From NCBI GenBank assembly GCA_037833965.1, contig AP031354.1, positions 31,288,001 through 31,352,000 of the forward strand: a stretch of DNA of 64,000 nucleotides, written 5' to 3'. Numbering within the stretch: position 1 is the first letter of the stretch; each line of letters starts with the position of its first letter. The notes under the pieces are model-generated. The model was not told the DNA's origin. It was given only the letters and a program-made list of their open reading frames with translations, and made no database searches. This DNA comes from Marchantia polymorpha subsp. ruderalis. Taxonomy: Eukaryota; Streptophyta; Marchantiopsida; Marchantiales; Marchantiaceae. Position numbers and translations under genes: made by a program. Below, in pieces: positions 7,805-17,079 of the stretch.

Positions 7805-10645
7805 TTACACGTGGTATTTCTTCAGACGCCATCCGTTCACGCGGGTGCCTAACCATTCTCCCGTGAGCTCTGCGAGTTGGATGGATCCATTTGGAAAAAC
7901 TTCTATCACCCTGTAAGGTCCCATCCACCTCAAGTGGAGCTTGCCTGGAAATCTAGCATGTCTGCTATCGTATAGCAGAGCCAAGTCGCCCTTCTCCAGC
8001 AGTACTGGTTTGAGCCTTCGATCGTACTTCTCCTTCCGCCTGAGTTGTAATTGCTTTGTCCGATCTTCGGCCTCTTGACGTCTTTCCTCCAGTGCCATTA
8101 CCTCTTGCAGTCGATATGCCTGACTTTCTTCCGCGTCCAGCCTTCTCTGATCTAAGGTCCTCTTGGTAGGTATCTCGAATTCGATGGGTAAGATCGGATG
8201 CTGCCCATAAACTAGGAAGTAAGGTGTTTGCCTGGTGGTGACTTTTTCTGCCGTTCTATATGCCCATAAGGCGGCCGGTAGCTTGGTGTCCCAGTCATGA
8301 GCATGGTTTACAGTCACTTTGAGGAGTATCTTACAGAGTAATCCATTGGACTTCTCTGTCAGACCATTTGCCTTAGGGTTGTATGGAGTAGTCTTGCGAT
8401 GCTTAATCTGGAAGTGCCGCGTCAAACTTTCTATCACCTGATTCAGAAAGTGCGTTCCTCTGTCACTGACTATTTCTAGGGGGCACCCGTAGCGTGTGAT
8501 GATGGATTCGAATAGGAACCGTGCTACTGCGGCTGCGTCGTCGTGCCTTGTGGCTTCTGCCTCCACCATCTTGGTCGCATAGTCTGTTGCTACCAATATG
8601 TAGCGCCTGCGCGTGCCTTTAGTGACAGGTTGTATTGGTCCCACGAAGTCGATCCCCCATTTTTCAAATGGTGCCAATGGCATGATTGGTGTAAGAGGCC
8701 ATCTCGTGGTCGGAGTCGGCCTTCCCGTCCTCTGGCAGCTGTCGCATTTGCGAACGTAGTCGTGTACATCTTTGAACATCGTCGGCCACCAGTATCCTGC
8801 ATTCACAATTTTGGTCACTGTGTTTCTGGTGGCGTAGTGACCACCAGCGTCTTCTGTGTGCATGGCTTTGACAACTCGCGGTACTTCAGACTCCTCTAGA
8901 CATCTGCACAACCTCTCGTCTGCCATTTTCTTGAACAAGACCCCCTGTTGAAGCTGGTAAGGTCCCGCTTTATGAACGAAGACTGTGCGCTGCTCTGCAT
9001 CCAATCCTTCCGGACATTGGAGTGTGAGCAGAAACCTGTATAAGTCCGCGTACCTGGACTCATGGCTGGCGGACAACTGAAAAAGTTGTTCGTCGGGAAA
9101 ATCATCCACTACTTCCTCCTCTATGGGTTCGGTCCATAGTCGGGAGAGGTAGTCTGCGTTCTCATGGTGAACGCCTTTCCGTGTCTGTACAGTGTAGGTG
9201 AATTCCTGCAGCAGTAGTACCCACCTGGCAATTCGTCCGGACAGATCCGCCTTCTTCACCAGGTGCTGTAAGGCGTAATGATCTACATGAAACACGAACT
9301 CATAGCAGATCAAATAATGTCGGAACTTCTTACAGGAGTACACCATTCCCAACGCCTCCCTCTCAGTTGTCGTGTACTTCTTCTCTGCTGCTGACAGCTG
9401 ACGACTCGCGAAGTAAATCGGGTAGTCTTTCTTGTTGTCGTCCTTCTGACTGAGAACCACCCCGATTGCAAACGCCGACGTGTCTACATAGACATGGAAA
9501 GGTCTATTCCAATCCGGACTTCTCAGAACCGGAGCAGTCGTCAGTTTGGCTTTGAGCGTTTCAAAGGCCAGCTGTTGCTCCTTGCCCCACACATAGGGTT
9601 CATCCTTCTTAAGCAGCTTCGTCAGATCGGCTGCCAAGATGGCATACATATTTATGAACCTTCTGTAATAACCTACATGGCCAAGGAAGGCCCTCAACTC
9701 ACGCAGATTCGTTGGCGGCTGCAGTTCGAGAATAATCTTCACCTTCTCTACATCCACTGCAATGCCATCGGACGAAACTCGGTGCCCCAGCAGGATTCCG
9801 CTGGTCATGAAGAAAAAACATTTCTCAGGGTGTAAGGACAAGCTGCTTTCCCTACACCTGTCGAACGTTTGCCGAAGATGGTTAAGGTGCTCCGACCTCT
9901 TACCGAAGACACAAAAGTCGTCGATGAAAATTTCTAGGAACTTCCTCAGGTGCTCTTGGAAAATGTTTGTCATCATCCGCTGGAACGTCGCTGGCGCGTT
10001 GCACAGACCGAACGGCATCTTGTGATAAGCATAGGTTCCCCAGTCGGTCGTGAAGGTTGTTTTGTCCTTGTCCTGTTCCCTGATGGACACCTGGTTGTAG
10101 CCGGAAAATCCGTCTAGGAAACTGTAGCATTCATGCCCTGCTACATGGTCCAGAATAGAGTCCGTGAAAGGAAGAGGGTGATGGTCCTTCCGCGTTGCTG
10201 CGTTCAGCTTCCTGAAGTCCTGACACACCCGGATCTTACCCGTCAGTTTCTTGGGCACGATCACGATAGGCGACACCCACTCGCTACTGAGTACCGGGTA
10301 GATGATTCCTGCGGTCAGGTACTTATCGATTTCGTCCTTCACCAATAATGAATATTTTGGGTTGAGCCTGTATTGGCGTTGGCGAACCGGAACTGCCTCG
10401 TCCAACAAGTCGATCCTGTGCTCTCCATACCTTGCAGGTATGCCTTTCATGTCTTCAATCCTCCATGCGAAGACATCCTCATACTGGCGAAGAAACGCCT
10501 GTACCCTGTTCAACTCTTCTCCTTGTACTTGGCTTGACACCTTCAAGCCTTTACCTGGACTGAGCTGCAGTTCGCAGCAATCACTCGGGTCAACAATCCC
10601 CTCTGTGTGACTGATCTCGCTTCTGCCCAGTCCGGCTGCTAGTTG
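7805..10645 (-). CDS. pol: Pol: reverse transcriptase, RNase H, integrase (readthrough product of gag-pro)
   Basis: The frame begins right after the gag UAG (10648-10646) and is open for 946 codons to TAA at 7805. There is no ATG near its start; the first in-frame one lies inside the RT region (EDMKGIP), so Pol is most likely made by readthrough. Numbering from the TTG at 10546: RT with FIDD at 207-210 (usual YIDD varied to FIDD); RNase H with D355, E397, D422 and D465; integrase zinc finger H563/H570/C601/C604; catalytic D633, D695, E731 (D-D-35-E); GPY-like MGPY near 875-878; C-terminus NGWRLKKYHV. No chromodomain. All catalytic residues are present and there is no break. It makes cDNA in cytoplasmic particles and integrates it. 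Confidence 0.95.
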   Translation of the reverse strand, partial: QLAAGLGRSEISHTEGIVDPSDCCELQLSPGKGLKVSSQVQGEELNRVQAFLRQYEDVFAWRIEDMKGIPARYGEHRIDLLDEAVPVRQRQYRLNPKYSLLVKDEIDKYLTAGIIYPVLSSEWVSPIVIVPKKLTGKIRVCQDFRKLNAATRKDHHPLPFTDSILDHVAGHECYSFLDGFSGYNQVSIREQDKDKTTFTTDWGTYAYHKMPFGLCNAPATFQRMMTNIFQEHLRKFLEIFIDDFCVFGKRSEHLNHLRQTFDRCRESSLSLHPEKCFFFMTSGILLGHRVSSDGIAVDVEKVKIILELQPPTNLRELRAFLGHVGYYRRFINMYAILAADLTKLLKKDEPYVWGKEQQLAFETLKAKLTTAPVLRSPDWNRPFHVYVDTSAFAIGVVLSQKDDNKKDYPIYFASRQLSAAEKKYTTTEREALGMVYSCKKFRHYLICYEFVFHVDHYALQHLVKKADLSGRIARWVLLLQEFTYTVQTRKGVHHENADYLSRLWTEPIEEEVVDDFPDEQLFQLSASHESRYADLYRFLLTLQCPEGLDAEQRTVFVHKAGPYQLQQGVLFKKMADERLCRCLEESEVPRVVKAMHTEDAGGHYATRNTVTKIVNAGYWWPTMFKDVHDYVRKCDSCQRTGRPTPTTRWPLTPIMPLAPFEKWGIDFVGPIQPVTKGTRRRYILVATDYATKMVEAEATRHDDAAAVARFLFESIITRYGCPLEIVSDRGTHFLNQVIESLTRHFQIKHRKTTPYNPKANGLTEKSNGLLCKILLKVTVNHAHDWDTKLPAALWAYRTAEKVTTRQTPYFLVYGQHPILPIEFEIPTKRTLDQRRLDAEESQAYRLQEVMALEERRQEAEDRTKQLQLRRKEKYDRRLKPVLLEKGDLALLYDSRHARFPGKLHLRWMGPYRVIEVFPNGSIQLAELTGEWLGTRVNGWRLKKYHV

Positions 10646-10648
10646 CTA
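10640..10648 (-). promoter_or_regulatory. Stop-codon readthrough signal UAG-CAA-CUA between gag-pro and pol
   Basis: The gag-pro frame ends GAG GAA TAG and continues in the same frame CAA CTA GCA. UAG followed by CAR-YYA is the tobamovirus-type leaky stop, and the soybean retroelement SIRE1 is reported to use a related context before its envelope-like ORF. Here it lies at the gag/pol boundary. The frame match (13480 minus 10546 is a multiple of 3) and the lack of an ATG for pol support suppression rather than frameshift or reinitiation. Confidence 0.85.
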
Positions 10649-13480
10649 TTCCTCATCCGGATACACCTCGTCTCCTTCCTCCTCAATGGAGCAGCAAGTG
10701 ACGTAGCCCACAAAGTCTTCCGACGTTTCGGTCTCTGAAGTGCATGATGAGCTGGTCTCTCCTCCGGTTGTGTAACCGGAGGTGGTGGAAGGTGTTTCGC
10801 CCTCATGGGGTACCTTGGTCCACGGTACGGTAATGACAGTCGGAGGGTCCGCAGGGCTACGGAACTGTAATCTCTTCCTACTCCAGTCACACCTTGCTTT
10901 GGCATCGTATAGCCAAGGTCTGCCAAGCAGCACATCATAACCTTTCTTCATCAGAGGTTGCAGTATTATGTAGGACAGTTGAAAGTCCACTCCTCCAATG
11001 TTGGTTCTCACATTGCTCAACATTCCTAGTGGCATTCTGCGTGTTTGATCGGCCAGTCGCAATACTCGGGATGTAGGCTCGAAGGTCTGGAACCCCAAGG
11101 AGTTCGCTGTCTCCTCGGTCATGATATTCACGCCCGAGCCGGAGTCCACTGGTACCTTCTGTATGACGCAGCCTCCGATCTCTACTTCGATCTCTGGAGG
11201 TCCCAGGTCTCCTCCTTCCACTCTGTACACAGCCGGAAGTTTCTCTTTTCGGGGTTTGCGTGGTCGGCGCAACGAAAGCATCAGCATCCTCCTGTACGTC
11301 TTATTGTCTTCCAACAACTGGTGGAAGGAAATATTTGCCCTCTGGCTCCCCATGTCTTTCACTATGTCGTAGGGAGTACTGGAAGTCACGGCCGGAAGTT
11401 TCCCGGTACTCGCGGTCGGAAGGGGTGTAGGGGGCCTAACTGCCTTCCGGTCGTCGGATGTCATTCCGGCGCCCAGTGCTTCCTTGATGAGGTGACTCAC
11501 CTCATCTTTGATGTCCGGAAGGTAATCTCGAGTCCGGAACTCTTCTGAATACCTGTCCGCTTTTTCTGAGTTCTGCTCCGGCTGGGTGTTTCTCATAGCC
11601 GGAGGTGTACCCGGTCTCCTCGGGCCTTCTCTAACTTCTTTAGACTTCCTCCTCTCTCCCCTACGCTCGAGGCGGCGAGTGTCCTCATGGCCTTCTCCTC
11701 TCCTCTTCGAACTTCGGGTTTCTACCCGACCGCACATTACTTCTTCCTCTGGCCATACTTCGTCTCCTTCAGCTGGGTCCAGACTCAGTTCTACCTGGTT
11801 GACCTGCACTTCTTCCTTGCCAGGTGTTGATACGAAACGCACGGCTGGCCTAGGGATTTGGGGCTGGTCACATTCAGCTGCTGTATGTCCGGACTTCTTG
11901 CAATTGCTGCACAATGGTGCATACCCCATTGGCCTCCTCGGGTGGGGACAACTTGGCGCGTAATGCCCCATGTCTCCGCAGTTGTAGCAACCATCGAATT
12001 GTGCTCGAGGTCGGTTATTTCCTGTGTGATTTCCTGGAGGTGCCATGCGTCTTGGTGGGAGTGTACCCGCCATTTCCCTCGGAACAAAGCGCGGTATATG
12101 CACCGGTGGGTTCGGAGTTGTAGCTGGAGCTGTCTGTACTGAGTAGGCGGTGTCCTCAACCTGCTCAGCATAATACATAGGTGGCTCAGCATAATACATG
12201 GGGTTCTCCCACTGTGGTGCCCATTCGACCGCATTCACTGGGTAAGATGGCCTCGCGGACATGCACTCCGTGTTGGCATGTCCCACCTGTCCGCACGTAG
12301 TACACCAGAGATTCGCTCGTTGTCTCGCAGGTGATTTACGTCGGTCTTGGCCTCCCACTACATGAACTTTCAGGTCCGCAAAATTCTTCACCAGGTTGTC
12401 TACCTTGGCTGCGATGTCCCCTTGAGTCTTCACTGGGATTCCCTTACCTCGATCCTTCTTCTTGATCGCACTGCGTTTCTTCTTCCGTCTTTCTTCTTCT
12501 GAAGATGACGAGTCCTCTTCCTCTTCCGAGGAAGAACTTGATTCGGAGGAGCTTGATTCTTCTGTCGAGGAAGGCGAGTTCCTTCTCTTCCGACGTCCGC
12601 CTTGCGACTTCTTCTTCGTCGACCGTCGGTCGCGTCTTCGAGTGTCAAGGGTTGACGTCTCAAAGGTCTCCGCGGAAGCTATCACATCTTGGATTGTGTC
12701 AGTCTTGCCTCTCCTACAGAAGGTCTCCATTTCTCTTGAGAGCCCTGTCACATACCAATCCACGGCCTGTTGTACCGAATACGGTTCTCCCGGGCCTGTC
12801 TTCGGAATTCGATCTAGGAGGTCTTGGAATCTCTCAGTGTAGTCTCGAAGATTCTCCTTCCGCTCGCGTCGAAGATTTCGAAGCCGGGTCAGAACTCGAC
12901 TGTCATATCCGAGTTCGCGGAACCGCTTCAGAAACTTTTCCTTGAGCTGAGCCCAGGTCCGGATGCCAGTGGGGTCGGTGCTCTCATGGTTGTACCAGCT
13001 ACGCGCTCGTCTGCGTAGCAGGCTAGGAAAGATTCGTAATCTGTCTTCATCACTGGTCTCACGATTGGCGATGGAGACAGACTCGAAGAGCTTTATGTAT
13101 GAATCTGCATCATCGTCGTCGCCCGTTCCCGTGTATCTTGGATACGAATGTTTGGTGGTAGGTTGGGAAAACGCCTGGCGGAGATTGGCTTGATGTTCTG
13201 CCATCGGTGATCCTGTCGACGGACTGATCCTAGGTTGGCCAAACTCAGGAAGAGTTCCCGTCGGCGGGATGTCCAATAGAACTGTTAGCTCAATGCTCTC
13301 GGTAGGTGAACTGGAACACCTTTGCCTTCCAGTAGTCGGTGATGGCGATCTTTCTGCAGAGTCCTCACCGGGAGTCTTCTTTTTAGTTCGCCGTTTTGTT
13401 TCCACGGCTTTTTCTGAATCTCGACGGAGTTTCCGTGTGGCTCTCGCACTCAGGTTTCCCACACTATCGCTCGTCGACAT
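10646..13480 (-). CDS. gag: Gag-protease polyprotein, 944 aa
   Basis: ATG at 13480 (MSTSDSVGNL), only 83 bp from the 5' LTR. Visible parts: basic, Ser/Pro-rich N-terminus; retrotransposon gag (capsid) core about 110-275 (RSWYNHESTD, LKEKFLKRFREL, LRDYTERFQDLLDRIP); a Lys/Arg then Ser/Glu tract 278-345; three CCHC zinc knuckles at C393-C406, C498-C511 and C524-C537, the first well separated from the other two; retropepsin-type protease with DSG at 779-781 and LLGRPWL near 851-857. The protein coats genomic RNA, builds the particle and supplies the protease in cis. Protease comes before the UAG, so it is made with every Gag while RT and integrase are made only on readthrough. Confidence 0.95.
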   Translation of the reverse strand: MSTSDSVGNLSARATRKLRRDSEKAVETKRRTKKKTPGEDSAERSPSPTTGRQRCSSSPTESIELTVLLDIPPTGTLPEFGQPRISPSTGSPMAEHQANLRQAFSQPTTKHSYPRYTGTGDDDDADSYIKLFESVSIANRETSDEDRLRIFPSLLRRRARSWYNHESTDPTGIRTWAQLKEKFLKRFRELGYDSRVLTRLRNLRRERKENLRDYTERFQDLLDRIPKTGPGEPYSVQQAVDWYVTGLSREMETFCRRGKTDTIQDVIASAETFETSTLDTRRRDRRSTKKKSQGGRRKRRNSPSSTEESSSSESSSSSEEEEDSSSSEEERRKKKRSAIKKKDRGKGIPVKTQGDIAAKVDNLVKNFADLKVHVVGGQDRRKSPARQRANLWCTTCGQVGHANTECMSARPSYPVNAVEWAPQWENPMYYAEPPMYYAEQVEDTAYSVQTAPATTPNPPVHIPRFVPREMAGTLPPRRMAPPGNHTGNNRPRAQFDGCYNCGDMGHYAPSCPHPRRPMGYAPLCSNCKKSGHTAAECDQPQIPRPAVRFVSTPGKEEVQVNQVELSLDPAEGDEVWPEEEVMCGRVETRSSKRRGEGHEDTRRLERRGERRKSKEVREGPRRPGTPPAMRNTQPEQNSEKADRYSEEFRTRDYLPDIKDEVSHLIKEALGAGMTSDDRKAVRPPTPLPTASTGKLPAVTSSTPYDIVKDMGSQRANISFHQLLEDNKTYRRMLMLSLRRPRKPRKEKLPAVYRVEGGDLGPPEIEVEIGGCVIQKVPVDSGSGVNIMTEETANSLGFQTFEPTSRVLRLADQTRRMPLGMLSNVRTNIGGVDFQLSYIILQPLMKKGYDVLLGRPWLYDAKARCDWSRKRLQFRSPADPPTVITVPWTKVPHEGETPSTTSGYTTGGETSSSCTSETETSEDFVGYVTCCSIEEEGDEVYPDEE

Positions 13481-13523
13481 TCACCGAGCATTGCTGCTCA
13501 AGGTTTCTGGTGTTGACGCACTG

Positions 13524-13541
13524 TCCCCGGCAGCGGCGCCA
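13524..13541 (-). other. Primer-binding site, tRNA-Asp type
   Basis: The minus strand reads TGGCGCCGCTGCCGGGGA, complementary to the 3' end of plant tRNA-Asp(GUC) except for one base (CTG where the usual PBS has TTG). It is the PBS type of Athila/Tat-like elements. It lies 22 bases inside the LTR edge rather than directly next to it. The same site with the same base occurs in the plus-strand copy at 47444-47461. Confidence 0.85.
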
Positions 13542-14078
13542 AAAAGAAGTTGTCGGCTCCTTATGTAATAACCCACCAAAGGCTAAAACTGCAGTATGGT
13601 GGTAAAAAGATCGAACCCACAGGGACAGAGGCAACACACAGAGTAAAAGTGTCACATTTAACAGACTTTTGGTAGAGTTTGAATTCTAGGCGACTGTCAC
13701 TCCCAGAAATACTGCAGTGCTCGACTCGGAGGCTCGACTCGGAGGAGGAACTCAACTCGGAGGATGCTCGGAGGATGCACGGTACAGCTTGGTCACTCAA
13801 CACACACACACACACACACCTGAAACTGGCAAAAAGCACAACTCGGAGGTCGGTCAGGACCTCCGCTTCGGATTTCAGGAGGAAAGTGTCTCGCAAGTTC
13901 ACTCAGAGGTTCTGCAGGAAGTGCCTCCCACTCCGGCTTTTACTGCCCTTCCGCCAGGAACTAGCGGGGGTACCCGGACTGGACTTCTCACTTCGGAACG
14001 AAGCCTCTACGTACGCCGTGGACGTCACCCTCGACTATCACACAAAACGCAGGGAGTGCAGACCCGACTGAGAACTTA

Positions 14079-14084
14079 CTGAAA
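14079..14084 (-). promoter_or_regulatory. Candidate 5' splice site in the U5 leader
   Basis: The minus strand has TTTTCA followed by GTAAGTTC, a near-ideal plant intron start; position 14079 is the G of the GT, read downward (14079-14074). In the genomic RNA it lies upstream of gag. Paired with the acceptor at 7737 it would remove gag-pol as an intron of about 6.3 kb and place the U3 frame on a short leader. In the plus-strand copy this stretch is replaced by plastid DNA. Splicing is inferred only. Confidence 0.35.
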
Positions 14085-14482
14085 ACACGATCCAGTAACA
14101 CACACACAACCTGAATTACAAACCAAGGTTTACACGAAGTAATGAAACTTCACATTGGCATTCAGGGGAAACTTCCCGTAGGAGTACAATCAGGATATGT
14201 CACTCGAAGGAGTAAGGGGGAACTGTTCAAGTATCTAACTCGCAGCCGGCTCTGAGTATCAGAAATCACCCGCAGGTGCAGATCCGCACTACTCAAGTCT
14301 CTAACCGGGTACTAGCTCTGAACATTCAGCCGAAGGCCTTCAACTACAACATACGGTAACTTCGCTATGCTGCAGCTTCTCTACGTGGTGCCAGGACCAA
14401 AATGCACAAACACGCCAAGAAAGTGAGTTCCTGATCTGCACTTCCGAAACTGGAAGAGTCCCAAGGCAAAACGCCTTGATCT

Positions 14483-14490
14483 ACTTTATA
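14483..14490 (-). promoter_or_regulatory. TATA box of the 5' LTR (genomic RNA promoter)
   Basis: Same TATAAAGT block as at 3815-3822. Initiation about 30 bases downstream would give a leader of about 0.9 kb to the PBS, then gag-pol, then the U3 frame of the other LTR at the 3' end of the RNA. Confidence 0.6.
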
Positions 14491-14523
14491 CCCTCAAAAG
14501 ATCCTAACTAGCACTACGCTATC

Positions 14524-17079
14524 CTATCTACCACTCGCAGCATCTGCGCGAAACCAAACTACTCTACTGCACTCAGCAGATCCGGTGCTGCGCCTCCTGC
14601 GCGCCGGACTGCTCCGCTTACTATCTCTACCTTGCCAGTCTTCCGACCGGCTGCGTAACCCCAGGCGTCGGAGCGCTGCAGTGACTTCCGACTGCAAGTG
14701 CTCCATAGTGTCGCGCGCTCCTGACAAGAAGGTTTCTAATTTTCTCGCCACTCGCCGCCGACTCCGACTGTCACCTTCCGTCAATGCCGCCGCCCGAAGC
14801 TCGAACTCCCGGAGTGTAACCCTCTCTTGAGCTGCCACCTCCCAATGGGTGTATCCGTTTAGACAACGAGTCACCCGTGCCGCCAACTCTCCTCGTGCCC
14901 TGTAGCTGCTCTCCGCCTCTGCCAGCTGCATTTCTAAATCCGCACGTTGTGCCCTCAAATCCGAGCACTCGGTTTGCAAGTTGCACAACAACTCCTCATC
15001 CTCCTTGCGGGCTCTTTGACTTTCCTCTAAGGCGCGCGTCTGGCGCGCAAGCTCGGCTGCTAGGACTTCGTTCTGTCTCCGCTCCTCCTGCAGTTCCGAC
15101 TCGATCTTTGCCCGTATTAGCTCGGCCTCCGCCTGACTCTTCGTCGCCGCATCCTCCTTCTGCTGCTGCAAGGCTTGGTACAGCTTCTGGGTGACCGCCA
15201 GGTGTTGTCTGAGGGCGGTGTTCCTATCCACATATACTCCGCATCTAGAGGCCCACCTTGCCACCTTGCTCCTCGTCCTTCGCCTGATTGTCTCCACATA
15301 AGACTGCGGTTTTAAGGCACTTGCGTATTTGGATGTCTTGCGATCCAGATATCGCAGGAGTGGAACTATCTGTTCGCACAGCACCCCTGTTGGCGTTTTC
15401 TGCACCGAATCCTCTTCTTGCTCTTCCGAGCTCGTCTCATCCTCAGTCGCGAGGATTTCAGTCGCCACCGAATCCCTTGGCGACTCCCTGGAACTGTGGC
15501 GCGCAGCAGCTTCTGCTGCGACTGCTGCTCCACTGCCTGCTAAAATATCCAGGGCAGTGGGAGATCCCACTGCTTGAGCCCCTGTTCCGGCTCGATCTTC
15601 GGTTTGTGAAGGGGTCGACGCCGCAGTGACTTTTGTCACTCTTGCACTGCCCGCTTCTGCTGCCTGTCCTTCCGGCGCCATCTGCGCGGAAGGTGTTCTT
15701 GCTGAAGGTGCGTCCGCCGAAGGCGTCCGCACACTGGTCGTTGGCTCCATCCGTCTCGCAGTCGGCGAATCCGGCTGACTCTCTGTTGTCCGACTCGCAG
15801 TCGGCCGACCAGCAGTTGTCCGACTGGGAGTCGGATACACCCTGCGCGTCTTGACTCCACTTGGCCTGCTCGTTGGGGGCGTTCTTCCAGAAGTGCCTTC
15901 CGCCGAAGACGACCCTCTAAGGATTGTTGGCTCGTCAGCCAAACTCTCTTCCGCTTCCGGCCTGCTGTCCGGTTCAACGCGCCGTTCAGTTGGCCTTCCT
16001 TCCGTCTGTCGACCTTCAGTCATCCGACTCGCAGTCGGCCGGCTGTCAGTCCGTCCATCTCCTCCCGAAGGCCGTGGTGCCTTCTGTGCAGAGGTTTCTG
16101 CCGTCTTCCCTAGAACCTGGGCGATTATCTCTTCCTGTGTGAGATTCCGCCGGGTCGGAGTTCGCCTGGTCTCCTCAGTAACAGTTGGCATTCTGCGTGC
16201 CCTCTGTTTTGGTCGACTATGAGGCTCGGGGGTGGGCCGACCACGAGTCGGCGCAGCTGGTACTTCCGGCTGCCTGTCCTCAGGTCTCTCATCCCACTTC
16301 CGCTTGCGCGGAATGCGCTCACTTCGACGTTCTTCTGCTGCTCTGGCTGGAGCCGGAGCCGGAGGCGTACTGGCAGGTTCCTCGTCCGGATCCGTGTCTA
16401 CTTCGGCCTCCCTCGAATATCTACCTGGATAAGACCGGCTCAGCTGCGGAAACCGAGTTTTCTCAGCAATCGTCAAACATCCCATCGCCCGGTAAAACAC
16501 GATTAAGTAAGGCGATAGATGATTGAGCGTTCCTCCCCTCTCTTCTTGCGCATGTTGGCGCGTCACCTTCCACAGGAGCCGTGCCCAATGCACCGGAGCT
16601 CCTGACAACACTAGCTCCACGAACTCTACCTGCCAACCATGCATGTAAGCGGTCTTGGTCGGCTGCAATATCTGCAGCAATGCCGTCGCGACATTTCTCC
16701 GCAATCGATCCTTGTAATCCCGAGTCCGGAAACCGTTCTTGGGATGTCTAGCCACCTTGAAGAGCTCATTGTAAGAGACTTCTTCCTCCTGGGACACTTT
16801 CACGCTGTCGGCCTCGAAGAGGAGATCCCCTTCCTCGCCGGCACACCTGCCCAACACCTGCGCCCAATTGCAAATTTCCCATCTCTCTGGGTGTGGGCGA
16901 AATCCGCGAGAAGGCTTGTGTCTCTCTTGCAGATACTCGCGCACCATCTCCGGACACGTCCAATTCCACCCCCAGAGGAGAAAATCGAGCTTCAGCCTCG
17001 TCAGCACATCTTGAAATGCGCGTAAACCGATCTGCGGCACCCTGAGTGGGGACACTCGCAGTTGGGGAACCTTCGACAT
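14524..17079 (-). CDS. LTR-encoded protein, 851 aa, copy in the 5' LTR
   Basis: Residue-for-residue the same as the 3856-6411 copy, as expected for paired LTRs. In this LTR it lies upstream of the presumed TATA box, so it would not be on the genomic RNA. It could be expressed only from a promoter in the first 1.3 kb of the LTR or from flanking DNA. A weak TATA-like TAAATAG lies near the LTR's 5' end (about 18340 on the minus strand). Confidence 0.8.
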   Translation of the reverse strand: MSKVPQLRVSPLRVPQIGLRAFQDVLTRLKLDFLLWGWNWTCPEMVREYLQERHKPSRGFRPHPERWEICNWAQVLGRCAGEEGDLLFEADSVKVSQEEEVSYNELFKVARHPKNGFRTRDYKDRLRRNVATALLQILQPTKTAYMHGWQVEFVELVLSGAPVHWARLLWKVTRQHAQEERGGTLNHLSPYLIVFYRAMGCLTIAEKTRFPQLSRSYPGRYSREAEVDTDPDEEPASTPPAPAPARAAEERRSERIPRKRKWDERPEDRQPEVPAAPTRGRPTPEPHSRPKQRARRMPTVTEETRRTPTRRNLTQEEIIAQVLGKTAETSAQKAPRPSGGDGRTDSRPTASRMTEGRQTEGRPTERRVEPDSRPEAEESLADEPTILRGSSSAEGTSGRTPPTSRPSGVKTRRVYPTPSRTTAGRPTASRTTESQPDSPTARRMEPTTSVRTPSADAPSARTPSAQMAPEGQAAEAGSARVTKVTAASTPSQTEDRAGTGAQAVGSPTALDILAGSGAAVAAEAAARHSSRESPRDSVATEILATEDETSSEEQEEDSVQKTPTGVLCEQIVPLLRYLDRKTSKYASALKPQSYVETIRRRTRSKVARWASRCGVYVDRNTALRQHLAVTQKLYQALQQQKEDAATKSQAEAELIRAKIESELQEERRQNEVLAAELARQTRALEESQRARKEDEELLCNLQTECSDLRAQRADLEMQLAEAESSYRARGELAARVTRCLNGYTHWEVAAQERVTLREFELRAAALTEGDSRSRRRVARKLETFLSGARDTMEHLQSEVTAALRRLGLRSRSEDWQGRDSKRSSPARRRRSTGSAECSRVVWFRADAASGR

